From positions 868,001 through 932,000 of the forward strand of contig JAWWNJ010000019.1 of NCBI GenBank assembly GCA_037176885.1: a stretch of 64,000 nucleotides of DNA, read 5' to 3'. Below the pieces are notes generated by a model. The model searched no databases. It was not told the DNA's origin and worked only from the letters and a program-made list of their open reading frames with translations. Of this stretch, positions 25,389 to 36,046 are shown piece after piece. The position numbers and the translations under genes are program-made. The first letter of the stretch is position 1. Each line of letters starts with the position of its first letter. The DNA is from Favolaschia claudopus. Taxonomy: Eukaryota; Basidiomycota; Agaricomycetes; Agaricales; Mycenaceae.

Positions 25389-28300
25389 TTAGAGCTCGTC
25401 GTCCGTAACGTCCTCGCCACGCTTCTTCCGTGCCATACGCTCCTTCTTGAGCTATTGAAAGAATGTTTGTCATTAGGAAGAGCACGGTGAACAAGAAAAA
25501 GTAGAAACAAACAAACCTTGCGGGCCTCGGAAGAGGTGATCTTCTTCTGCTTCTTCGTGTCAATCTTGTTACCCATGGCGTCGTACTGGTCATCCTCCTC
25601 GCCATCAGCCTTGTCAATCCGAGGGCCGGATCCTTGTCCCTCGACCCAGTTGTGGCCAGACGCCTCGAGACGTCCGTCGCGCATAGCCCAGACTCTGCGC
25701 TTTCGCATTAGGATCGATAGAGCGAGCGAGGATGAAGAGAGAAGACAACGCACTCCTTGCAGATCGACTCGGTAAAAGTCCCGGTTGTGCGTAATAACAA
25801 GCACACCACCCTCGAAAGCCTTCAACGCCTCAATGAGCGCCGCGAGCGACTCACGATCGAGGTAGTCTGTACATCACCGACGCCGTCAGAAAACGCATCC
25901 CACACGGCGAAACAGAAAGCAAGACTCACTAGTAGGCTCGTCGAGACACATGACGTGGGGCCGGCGCCATGTAGCAGCACCGAGCACAATCTTGACCTTC
26001 TGTCCACCAGACAGACCACGCATGGTGTTGTGGCTGACGAACTCGGGCTCAAGACCGAAGTCCGCCATGTGCTTCTCAATCTCGCGACGGACGAGAGGGC
26101 GGAGCAGACCGAGGCGCTGCGCCTCACGGGTATCGACCTCGATGACTTTCTGCAACGACCAAAAGCATAAAACTCCACAAGGGAGGAAGAAAAACAAACG
26201 CACCTTCTCAAAGCCACGCTTGACGAGGTCATCACGAGGCATCCAGATGTTCTCCGACGAACTGAGACCCTTGAACGAAACCTCATACTCATACGACTGC
26301 TTCAGCTTCTTGCGAGTCAAGATCTCGTCAATCAACCGCTTCTGCCCCTCAATAACAACAACACCACCATCCTTCATCTTCTTCATCTCCTCCTCGCTGA
26401 TGATGCGGTTCGCCTTCTGCATCTCCTCCTAATCCTCACCCGTCTGGTAACGCCACAGCATGTACTCAAGCGGCGTCTTGTCGAGGTGGTTATCGATGTG
26501 GTGGAACGCATGCTGAGCAACGTAACCTATGACAAGGTTAGGGTGCTTCCAGATCTCACCGCCCTTGTTCTGCTCCATGTCACCGATGAGCAGCTTGACG
26601 AGCGTGGACTTGCCCGAACCATTCGGGCCAAGCACGGCGACACGGGAAGAGAGGGAGACCTGCAGCGTGATGTCGTGCAGCTGTTGGACGGGCGAGGTGG
26701 GGTACTGGAAAGCCGACTTTGCGCATCTTGAGGAGCGACTTCTCCTTGGTCTTGACACCCTCAAGCAGAGGTGGGTCGGGGAGCTATGAACTTGTAGTCC
26801 TCAGCGGCCTCGAGAGTGTAGTACGACTTGGCCTCGGGAACCTGCTGCACGAACTTCTCGAGGTTGCCGCGGTAGCGGCGCAGCTTGAAGCGGTTGAGGT
26901 GCAGCACGTCGGTGATCGTGTTGTGAGGAAGCCAGAGTCATGCGAGACGATGACTGAGAAGGGGGTTCATTATCATACACGAGACAGGTATCTGAACAAA
27001 GACTTACTCGAAGTGCAGGTCTTGAGGCCAGTGAGGTAGTTTCTCGAGCCACGCCACGTTGACGACTTCAAGATGGTTAGTGGGCTCGTCAAGGAGGAGA
27101 ATGTCAGCGCGGAAGAGCATGGCGCGGGCAAGAGCAAGCTTCATCTTCCAACCACCAGACAGGCTGCGATGGAGTGTCCCTGGCGGACATCGTCAAAGCC
27201 GACAGAGGCGAGGGTCTCATGATCTCCTCCCGGGTGGCGAGGTACGCTTGTCGGCGACGATGAATTCGAGGACGGTGGTGTCCTCCTCGCTGCCGTCAAT
27301 GTCGTGCTCGACGTAGAACGTGCGAACCTCATCGGGGGACGGGAAGCCCTCAACTTGGCTAAAGATAATGCTTAGCATCGGCTAAATGAAGAAATGAATA
27401 AGACGTACCCGTTGGTGATAGCACGCATGAGCGTCGAACTTGCCGGTACGTTCTTACCGCAAAGACCGTAGCGGTGACCACGCTTGAGGCGGAGGGTAGC
27501 GGTGTTTGAGCAAAATCTTGGCACCGTAGGCGAGCGAGAACTGCAGTTGCAGAGATCCTCGCCCTCTTCCTCGTCATCGTTGACGACTTCCTCGTCGTCA
27601 CCTTCAACAGCGGAACGAACAACCACTCGTGAGTGACCGAGATCGGGTCGGGGGTGGCGCGACGTAGGCGAGGTAGGGGCGAGGTTGTCCCACTCGGGCA
27701 CCTCGAAGTTCTTCATGTGGACGAGGTTGGCGGCCAACGACGAAGTGGTACATGATCATGGCGTCGGCGACGGAGACCTCACCGCCGAGCTTCTTGTAGA
27801 TGCCAACGAGGGAGTGAGCAAGGGTGAAGCCTCGGTCACCTTGAGCGGGGGGAGGTCGGAGCCATCGCCTGTGGGGACCTCACCGACTTGGCGAAGGGTG
27901 GCGATGGCTTTGCCGTTGACGCCACGAGCCTCGGGGTCTCCGATAGTGGTCTCGACCTTAAGGAGACCGGGGAGCAGCTTGGGGATGAAGGGGCGGACGG
28001 TGACAGGGGAGTCGACGAGCTTGGACATGTTGTCAACGATACTAGTGAATATTTGTTAGATTGCATTCGAATCTTCGAGTTAAAAAAATGACTTACACCG
28101 CGACCTTACGCTTGGTAGCGGTAAGCTTCTCCGAGAGACCACGGGAGAGAAGGGGGACCATGAGAGAAAGGGTGGGGGAATCTACTTCTGAACGAATGTG
28201 GTGGCCCGAGAGGAGCATAATGGTTCCAGGAACCTCCTCAACGGGATTAATTAGAGCTTTGATAAGAGCCGGGATAAAGCGTTCAATGTCCTTGTTTGAG

Positions 28301-28926
28301 ACCAGGGCGGTGGCCTTTGTAAGCGATCACGGGCAGCCTTCTTCACGTCGGCTTTGGTGTCCCAGATGGCGTCGGCGAGAATGGGGACAATCTCGGGCAT
28401 GAGACGAGCGTCTGGGTGGGGCAGCTGACAACAAGCTGATTGAGGACGACCAGGGAGCCGGTCTTGATCTGCCATTTGCCGGCAGTTTTGATTTCGTGAA
28501 GAAGGGCAGGAAGGATGAGGGCGGTAGCCCAGGGGTTCATGTTGGCGACGAACTCGCGCACGGCCTCGACGGCGGCTGTCCTAGCAGCAGGCATTTTGTC
28601 GGCAAAGGCCCTCGAGGAGGGCGGCATAGATGCCCGAGGTGATGAACGAGGGCTCGAGGGCTTTTACAGCGCCGTTCTCTGGCGAGGGCGAGGATGGTGT
28701 CAGCGGCTCCCTCGCGGGCAGCGGGTGACTTTTTATCGCGAAAGCCTTGAGGATGGCGTCTGAGACGCCGGTGAGCGCAGCAGGGCCCTTATTCTTGAGC
28801 AAGGGCGACGAGGGTAGCTGCGCTGGCCTCGCGCGTGGCTTTGTCGGAGACAAAAAGGCCGGAGACATCGAATTCTTTGAGAGAAACGGGGGCGGAGGTA
28901 GCAGCAGGCATTTCTTGGACAGTCAT
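25389..28926 (-). CDS. TEF3: Translation elongation factor 3 (ABC-F type), many indels in 5' part
   Basis: Fungal EF-3, the ribosome-bound ATPase that helps release of E-site tRNA. Start [19 protein letters not shown] at 28926; stop TAA at 25391-25389 after [13 protein letters not shown]-repeat region: [92 protein letters not shown]. First ABC domain: [12 protein letters not shown] (Walker A region, about 27,450) and [11 protein letters not shown] (about 27,090). Second: [61 protein letters not shown] with an intron inside, then the chromodomain-like insertion and a Lys-rich C-terminus. Introns lie near 28,042-28,095, 27,360-27,410, 26,960-27,005, 26,153-26,203, 25,870-25,930, 25,695-25,755 and 25,455-25,515. 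From 26,700 to 28,900 at least fifteen one-base frame changes occur, several as close minus/plus pairs. One in-frame TAG (26,431-26,429) lies after QTGED. I favour sequencing error over decay. Confidence 0.9.
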
Positions 28927-29392
28927 GAGGATGTTTGTCTAGAGCGGGGTTGGTACAGGATACAAACCTTTGAGAACGTTAAGGGTAAAGGTCTAAGTGA
29001 TTGCAGTACAAGGCTGGCTGACAGGACAGAGAACGCTCTATTGGCAATCTATGGTGGCTAAAGAGCCTATAAGAGAGGGTTAGTAGGAGACTAAGGGTCC
29101 TTTGTAGCCACTGACCGTCTATACGGGAAGATGAAGGGAGAAGGAAAGAAACAGCGGGGGCTGTGAGGCACAACAGCGGACTTTGAAAAATCGATAAGCT
29201 GCCAAATACTGTCAAATACCGGCAACGTCAGCTGCCGAGAACATCGTGCATCACTCATTTCACATTTTCGACTCATTCTCGGTTGCGATATCTCCTTGTT
29301 ATCACTCAGGGCGGCGACCAGCGTTATTCTACGCCAGGACCCCCGGCAACCAGCTTTGATGCCTGCCCACGGAATCCTGGATTTTGTGCTTT
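28927..29392. other. EF-3 upstream region, no recognisable gene
   Basis: Non-coding flank carrying the EF-3 promoter and 5' leader. A possible leader intron is not resolvable. No gene of its own is seen. Confidence 0.4.
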
Positions 29393-30424
29393 CTTATCCG
29401 GACCCCAAATCGGGCAATTCTTATCCGAATTTGACCCAGGCCTCAGCCAGGCCGGCGTTTTATCCGATTTGTGCACCAGGCTTCGGAAAATCACCAAAAT
29501 CAGCTAAAAACAGGGAAAAATGGGAAAATTGCTCCCAGGCCATTTTCGGTCGCTTGACAGCGAAAAAGCTGGGTTTGCTTGCCGAAGTCACATTTCCCCG
29601 GATGTTACCCTGCAAACGGACATTCCCGTTGATTTAACATCAATTCTGCCAGAAATCAAGTGTGAGAATAGGCCTGGTTTGCTTTGAGTTCGTTGATTTC
29701 GACTAGTCTCGGATACCCAGACGTTTACAAGCAATTCGAGTTGTAGGACACTGCTCGGATATCTTTCCGTATATGGTCAATAGGAGGACAGTTTTGACAG
29801 TTGACTGATCTTTGGCATGTGGGAAAATGGTTGGGCTTGTAAACGTCTGGGCCGATTGAGCCGCGGCACTACCATCACCCATTCCCCGCGTTATCTTCCT
29901 GTAAAGTGGGTGCCGCCTATAGCACCCTAGAATGCACCCAAGCGTAGACGGAGGGCTGGATGCCGCCCCTTGTTGCCCAGATGTCATTCCTTGAGGATCC
30001 TGGCGACTGGAAACGCGTCAACGTGCACAGAGCAATAAGAGCACAAGAGGGTGATGGTAGGTGTCACGGTTCAAATCGGCCCAGACGTACTACGGCCCAA
30101 AAATTCTCCACCCCACAAAATCAATCAGCTGTCAAAATCATCCTCTATTGACCATATACGGAAAGATATCCGGCAGCAGGTAGTGAATGCTGTAGTACGT
30201 CTGGGTATCCGAGACTAGATTTCGACGAAATTTGGCTGCAGATAGGTCATCGCTGTCACTTCATCAAACTCGGGTGAGTTTTATCCGGATCCCAAACCCA
30301 GGGTTGGTTGGCGGACCCCATGTTTTATCCGAATTTTCGACCTGACCTGGCTTCCGAAAGTTGGTTTTCTTATCCGAATCCGGGGAGGCTGACGGCCAAT
30401 TTTGCGCTTGTTTTATCCGAATTT
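29393..30424 (+). repeat. Dispersed TTATCCG repeat, seven copies
   Basis: TTATCCG followed by A or G and usually AAT occurs at about 29,394, 29,421, 29,457, 30,281, 30,325, 30,369 and 30,413, all on plus, three on the left and four on the right of the fold-back element at 29,706-30,215. The spacers are related in composition (CCCAAA, GACC, CAGGC). The layout suggests one older irregular repeat block that was split by the insertion. Confidence 0.6.
29706..30215. mobile_element. Fold-back/MITE-like element with long terminal inverted repeats
   Basis: The outer ends are perfect inverted repeats: GTCTCGGATACCCAGACG at 29,706 and its reverse complement ending at 30,215, each flanked by TA. Similarity of the arms continues inward for about 150 bp: both contain GGATATCTTTCCGTATATGG and TTTTGACAG in inverted order, and both end with CGTCTGGGCCGATT. 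No open frame of interest lies inside, so it is non-autonomous. TA flanks fit a Tc1/mariner-type mobilising transposase. Each arm also forms its own perfect hairpin stem (29,716-29,732 with 29,835-29,851; 30,080-30,093 with 30,192-30,205). Confidence 0.85.
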
Positions 30425-32102
30425 TTTTTTTCGCGGGCAGGCATCATAGGTGGTTGACGGGGGTCCTTCTACGCCTCGTCTCGCTTTCGACTAGAAAATT
30501 GGTCTCACTCTCGAGCTCGATCGCGTTGGAGACCCAGTACTTGTATCACATTATTAGCACCTTGGCAGCCGATCTTATCGTCCTTGGAGGCGTCTGTTTC
30601 AGTCCTGTTTCACCTTTGTTGAACAAAAGAAGGCAGTTCTAGATATAACTATCCTTCTGAGTAACACCCACCCGGGCTCAGGTCTGCTCAGCTAGATTTC
30701 AGAGACTGTTAGCGATGTCTGCGTACTACGTGGACAAAGGAGCGGACGAAGTAGCGACGACCACCTGGGTGCGGGGTATCTGTGGGGTATTTGACATCGA
30801 CATCGATTGCCAGCGGTTGCCCCGTACCCCGCATTGCTACAATCACCCGACCCCTAGAATTACGATACCAACGACGTCCTTAAGTATCTCCTTGATGGAC
30901 GCTCTGATCCTCGACTACCGTCCTCTCTCGTCGGACAACAACAAGACTCCGGTCCGTTGCAAATGGCTTCAGATGGACAGCAAGCATGCTCGCCACGTCG
31001 CCCTCTAGTCAAGCTTATCATGATTTTTTCTGCTGGCAAAAGGCTCCCCAAATTTACCCGAAACACTCCGAACAAACCTCGCCTCCGATTCCTCAGTGAC
31101 TGCCGACTCACCTTCCCGATGCACATACCATCCGGCGTCCGTCCTCGGCGCTATACGCCATCACTCCTCGCGGTGTCGTCTCCCCCAGTCTCGGACCCCG
31201 GATCAAAATCACCTCTCACTACCACACACGTTGCACTTCTTACACCGAAATCAAATTTATCTTTCCCACATTTCCCCCGCATCCACAAACGTTTCAGACG
31301 TTTCGCAAGTCAGGCATCCTTCCCCGCGTACAACGATCGAAGCAGACGTCTCACTCCTGAATCGGGAGATCCCAAGAAATCTAACGCTCAAATTTCGTTC
31401 CATTTCGTCGGCAATGCAAGGTCAGCCACAAGAATCTCTACGCCCCCGTCAGTATCCCAGCTCCCCGCGCTGCTCGTCGCCACACGGACGGTGGACCGAT
31501 AGCAAATTTATCTTCCCCTCACTTCCACATTTGCACTGATCGACGCAAGACATCCATCTGGCTCCGAGTCCCGATCCGCTTGACATTCTTGCGCCTTCCC
31601 CGCATTTCTCGATCGAAGCAAGACATCAATTCGATCTTTCTTGTACCACCCTCCTCCCCTCTCAGACGCCTCGCTATGAGCCTGTAACTCTCTGTAAGAA
31701 ACCTAGTCAACCGAAATCAATTTCACCGCCTCAAGGCATCCGGCTACTCGGTATTCAACATACAGCTATGCCTCACTCTACAAGCACTCGATGTAAGAGG
31801 GCCACTGACATGCCTTGATATCTTCAAAGCACCAAATCGAAAAACGCCTTTGATACATGTACACCAAGCTCGCATTGTGCAATAAAATATATACAGTAAA
31901 AAGTCCAGACGCCTAGAGCAGCCCAATAACTTTCTTGTTCCCCTTGTCTCAAAAACCATGACTGTAGGTACTTGAACCTGTCCTCAATCTCCTGCTCGAT
32001 TTCTTGAAAAGGTGATCCGTGCGACCGGAACTGATCACATTACGTATTGCCATCATCTAGTTCGACTTTTCAACTTCAACTTGCGCCACCACGGAGAGGA
32101 TC
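30425..32102. other. Intergenic, no recognisable gene
   Basis: About 1.7 kb. Open frames on plus (30715-31008, 30957-31502, 31096-31539) are Pro/Ser/Arg-rich and unrecognised. A loosely repeated block is visible: CAAATTTATCTT and the stretch CCTTCCCCGC...CGATCGAAGCA occur twice, about 260-300 bases apart (31,250-31,350 and 31,500-31,625). Confidence 0.35.
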
Positions 32103-35100
32103 ATGAAGGTGGAAGATACAAAGCCCTCTGTTGCGTCCGCGTTGAAAGAGGACTTGGACGTGAGCCCGCTACCAACTCATTGTTTTCGTCACAACTGAGG
32201 CGTGTTTTGCAAGCAGAACGTCTCCGAGTTCGAGATACATCCAAATTCCTCGAAACGACGACAAGAAAGCTTTCAAGCAGTGAACATTGAGACAGACTTA
32301 AAGCCTCTCATTTTGAAAGCGGATGAGGTCGTAAGTTTATATACTCGTCCATTCAAGCAATTGCAATTGAAACTTCTCGTCGTCAGCCTGACTCTCTTTC
32401 TCAAGAGGACAGCAAAAAACCAGTTAAAATCGAGACCAACTTGGCTGTAGGTCTCACAGTGTCATCGAGTTTATTGCGGTTGAACCTACTTATTCGCTGC
32501 CCAGCCTGTTCCCGAGTTACCTCTTTTCTCGAGAATGCGACAGAAAACCGATCAAACCCGAGGCTAACTTGAACCAAGTCAAGTCGGATCTGGAAGAGCA
32601 GAAAGGAAACCTGCATCTGAAGGTCGAGAAAGACGAACCCAAAGTCAAAAAGCTTGATCACTCAAACGCAGCACTTGAACTTGGCGGCGAGACACCGAAA
32701 TCAGAGCAACTCGTAGCGGCTCACCCAAAGAAAGAGGAAGAGAAAGCAGTCAAGATGAACGCTATCTCGTCCCTTGACAGCGATTGCATGGTCAGTCTTT
32801 CTTGGGAATTGTTTCGCTCATGTTCGAATTGAACATCGGCAGGATGTCGTCGACTCTTTGAATCAGACGCTTCCGGCTACAGCTGGTGTTATTACTTCGG
32901 TCCGTCAACTCAACTCATTTTGTTTTCATTTCCATACTAATGATGCATATTACAGATTGCGCCGACGCCTTCTCCTCCGCCTCTCGAGCCGGCCCTGGTA
33001 GCAATGTTAGACCTGTTCTTACTGTAGACGAACCTTCAAAAATGGATGTCGACGTAGACGAGGCGGCGACGCCTACCACCAACTCCCGGCCGGCAAAGAG
33101 GCGCCAGGCTCTTGATGGACGCCGTCATCGTCCCTGTCGACAATGCATCAAGGGCTCATGCACTGGACGCAGAGCGTCGTGCATTGGCGCACCATATGCA
33201 GGTTGTTGCCAAGGTCTGTCGCCTCGCCTTTCTCATCGAGGAATGGGGTTCAAACATTGCAAATTTCAACCAGACGCCAAAACGGGAAACCTCGGTGAAC
33301 GAAGATCAACGTGAAGATGTTGACACAGCCATGGACGTGGATGTAGATGTAGTTCCGACGTTCACTGAAGGTTCTCCACGACCTGACTTGACAGCGGGTG
33401 CATCGGATCGTTATGGACGCCGTCATTATCCCTTTGATAGGACGTCGAGAGCGCATGCAGACGCAGAGCGCCGTACTTTGGTTCAGCCCGAGAATGCACT
33501 AGATCCGCATAGCGTATGCTCTTTTATTTTCTTCTCGACAGTTGAAGCAAATACTGATTGCTTTCCAGGACCCTCCTCCGACGACCCAGAAGGAGAAGGC
33601 TCGGCATGTAGTCGTTAAAGATGAACCTACGACATGGGAATACAGTGAGTTTCAACATCTGACCGAATTGAATGAAAAAAACAAGATTCAGGCCTCTCAT
33701 GGATGTCATCGTTATTCCTGACGACGAGCGCCAAGTTCTCCAACAGCAATTGAACTCTCTTGAGAATGTTGTTGGATTATTTCGTTGTTCTCGCACGAGA
33801 TTGATTTCACTTTGCAGCCCAAAGTCAAGAACCAAAGGACACGTTTGAATTAGACCTAGACTCGGTTATGGCCCGCCTCCGAATCCACAACATCAGCCTA
33901 GTTCCCTATCCAGTTGACTTGTCCGCCGACGATTCAGGCGTTACGGTGACCCGCCACGTTCATGTCTAAACATACGGCGGAAACACCCAAGACACATACC
34001 CCACTATCGCCAAGAAATTTTCGGACAAGACGCACCTGACGCGTTTTGCATACCTCAACCTCAATCTCAACCCGCACTGTCCGTGCATCCCTGGTGCGCC
34101 GGGGTTTCAGTTTAATGGCATCTGCGGGGGTTATACGGATGAGGAATGCGCCGCGTTTTATGAATACGAGAAGGAGGAGGAGGACAGGAAAGCGGCAGAA
34201 AAGGCAAAGAAGCGAAAGTAGGTAAGAAGGCGAAGAACAACAAAAAGTCTGATGAGGAAGAAGAGAGTAAAAAGAAAGTAAATGTGGATGTGGATGAAGA
34301 CAAGTCGGAGATTCTTTTCGCTCGCCTTGACAGAAACGAGTGGCAGTATGAAGGGCAGTATATCAAGCAACGAGTCCCAAATTTGACGGTCGACGAATGG
34401 AAACAGCAACCTGTCAAAGTGCGTTCGACCCGATTCATCATCTTGTTTGCTCCTCAGGTCAACTAATTCGCGTTAGGTCCGTCGTGCCTGGGGCAAGAAA
34501 CTGTCCTCTAAATCCTATGGGCGCACGATTCGCGCTAATATCACCCTCCGAAAACGCCTGGGACGAAAGCCTACACCAGCCGAAATGATGATGCGTTGAG
34601 CACAAAGGACCCAGTACTCGACGGTCACCCCCGAAGAAATATGTGCGGCTTTTGATTGTGGGCAAGCTGTAAGTCATGTTCTCAGAATCGAATAGTATGC
34701 GGATTCGGATCGTGCACCCAGGTTATCCATGTGATGTCAATGAAATGTGTCGGGTACAAGAATGATCTCCAGCGTAACATGCGAAGAAGATGCCAACTAT
34801 CGACCCTACGAAATTCGTTCAGCCTCGAAAAGCAGTCAAGGCCAAGGGTAGACCGGTTAGCAGATCCAAAGTTCAAGTTTCTCGGACCCGAAAATAGTAA
34901 GGCCGCGAAGGCGGTGGCGACTCAGAAACGCGCCGTCGCTAAGAAAGCCACCACGGCGAAGAAAGCGGCGTCCACTGGTAGCTCAATCTCTACTGTTGGC
35001 GGGAGGAAGAGGAGCGGGCAAGCGATGGAGAGCGAGAGCGAGTCAGAAGATGAGGATGTGTTTGTTGAAGAGAATGTTTACCGCCACACAGGAACGCGGT

Positions 35101-35204
35101 CCCGGCCCACGTTCTGTGATCCAGGATTTAGAGCCAAGGGGCAGTTGAGAGGGAATTCTGTTTGGTCTAAACCATGCTATACACATCATTTTTGTGTCTG
35201 TTAG
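32103..35204 (+). CDS. DUF6697 domain protein, multi-exon
   Basis: Starts MKVEDTKPSVASALKEDLD at 32103, with a donor GTGAGC directly after. A long charged N-terminal part follows in several exons (NVSEFEIHPNSSKRRQESF; Lys/Glu-rich VKSDLEEQKGNLHLKVEKDE), with MDVDVDEAATP and internal repeats. The conserved domain runs from about 33,890: RLRIHNISLVPYPVDLSADD, TYGGNTQDTYPTIAKKF, FAYLNLNLNPHCPCIPGAPG. After an inserted Lys/Glu-rich stretch come RLDRNEWQYEGQYIK, LTVDEWKQQPVKVR, SYGRTIRANITLRKRLGRKP and MKCVGYKNDLQRNM. These are the marks of the Agaricomycete DUF6697 family. The C-terminal tail is Lys/Ala-rich and then acidic (SESESEDEDVFVEE). An in-frame TAA at about 33,967-33,969 and a TAG-type stop after KKRK interrupt the frame unless extra introns or errors are present. 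Function unknown; the basic tail suggests nuclear or nucleic-acid contact. Confidence 0.65.
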
Positions 35205-36046
35205 TGTGCTGCAACCGGTTTTGTGCCTGGGCTCCTGACTGCTCCGCTTGAACCAAGTCCGAGCGGCATTTGCCGGTGTTTGATTGATCGCCCAATCCTC
35301 TTGCAGATCCTTCTACAACCCGACTTCGTTAACGTTGAAGCCGCCTGTATTCACCACTATAATCAACCCGGTCGTCCTACTAGTATGAACCTCTGCAGCC
35401 AGCGTCCTATCCCAAAATATTCAGTTCACAACAAAGCTTTTCCTCGCCGAGTCGCAACAACTCTGATTTGCAGCCCGAGTGTTGGTCCAATTGGTGGTCT
35501 GGCCAGTGCACAACATTGAACTCCATCTATCCTCCTCGGCTGTCTGCAAGAGTATGCATGTATTGGCTTGCAGGACTTGAACCTCCCCGCCGCCGGGCGT
35601 GTGTCACTGCCGAACATACATATGGATCACAAGCCTATCGCACCCCTTGCGCACCCCACAGTCGGGCCTCGATGGCCGCCGCGTCGCAATCACTCTACCG
35701 ACTCATTCCGCTGCCAATTCGCTGCCAATTCTCTCGTCGGCGCCCGATGATAAGTAGTGTTTGATTTGTTGCTGGGTCGTTGGCCCTTGCCAGGTGCTCG
35801 AGCTCATCGGTATTCAATTGCTGGGGTGCGCCGACGTTCAGCTTGTCACAGATCTTGGACGACACCACACGATACCCGAGACACAGAAGGCATTGTTTCT
35901 ATCAGGTGGCCGCGCTTCCATCCACTGCATCACAAGGTCCGTCGAGCGGAGTCCCACAACGTAAGGAGCTGGGCCACGGCCTATAAGAATACAAGAATGT
36001 CGCTGCTCCCAGGCTGAAGTTCTTTCTTTGGCCTCACGCTCGAGCC
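35205..36046. other. Intergenic, upstream of the MFS gene
   Basis: 840 bases with overlapping open frames on plus (35468-36017) that share the same DNA in all three phases and show no family motif. A small direct repeat CGCTGCCAATT occurs twice near 35,708-35,735. Confidence 0.35.
35982..35988 (+). promoter_or_regulatory. Possible TATA box of the MFS transporter
   Basis: TATAAGA, 65 bases before the ATG at 36047, a usual distance for a fungal TATA box. Confidence 0.35.

Noticed and set aside
25757..26432. Plus-strand open frames opposite EF-3 (25,757-26,170; 25,950-26,432; 26,719-27,039)
   Set aside because: Shadow frames of a GC-biased real gene; the minus strand carries unmistakable EF-3 sequence.
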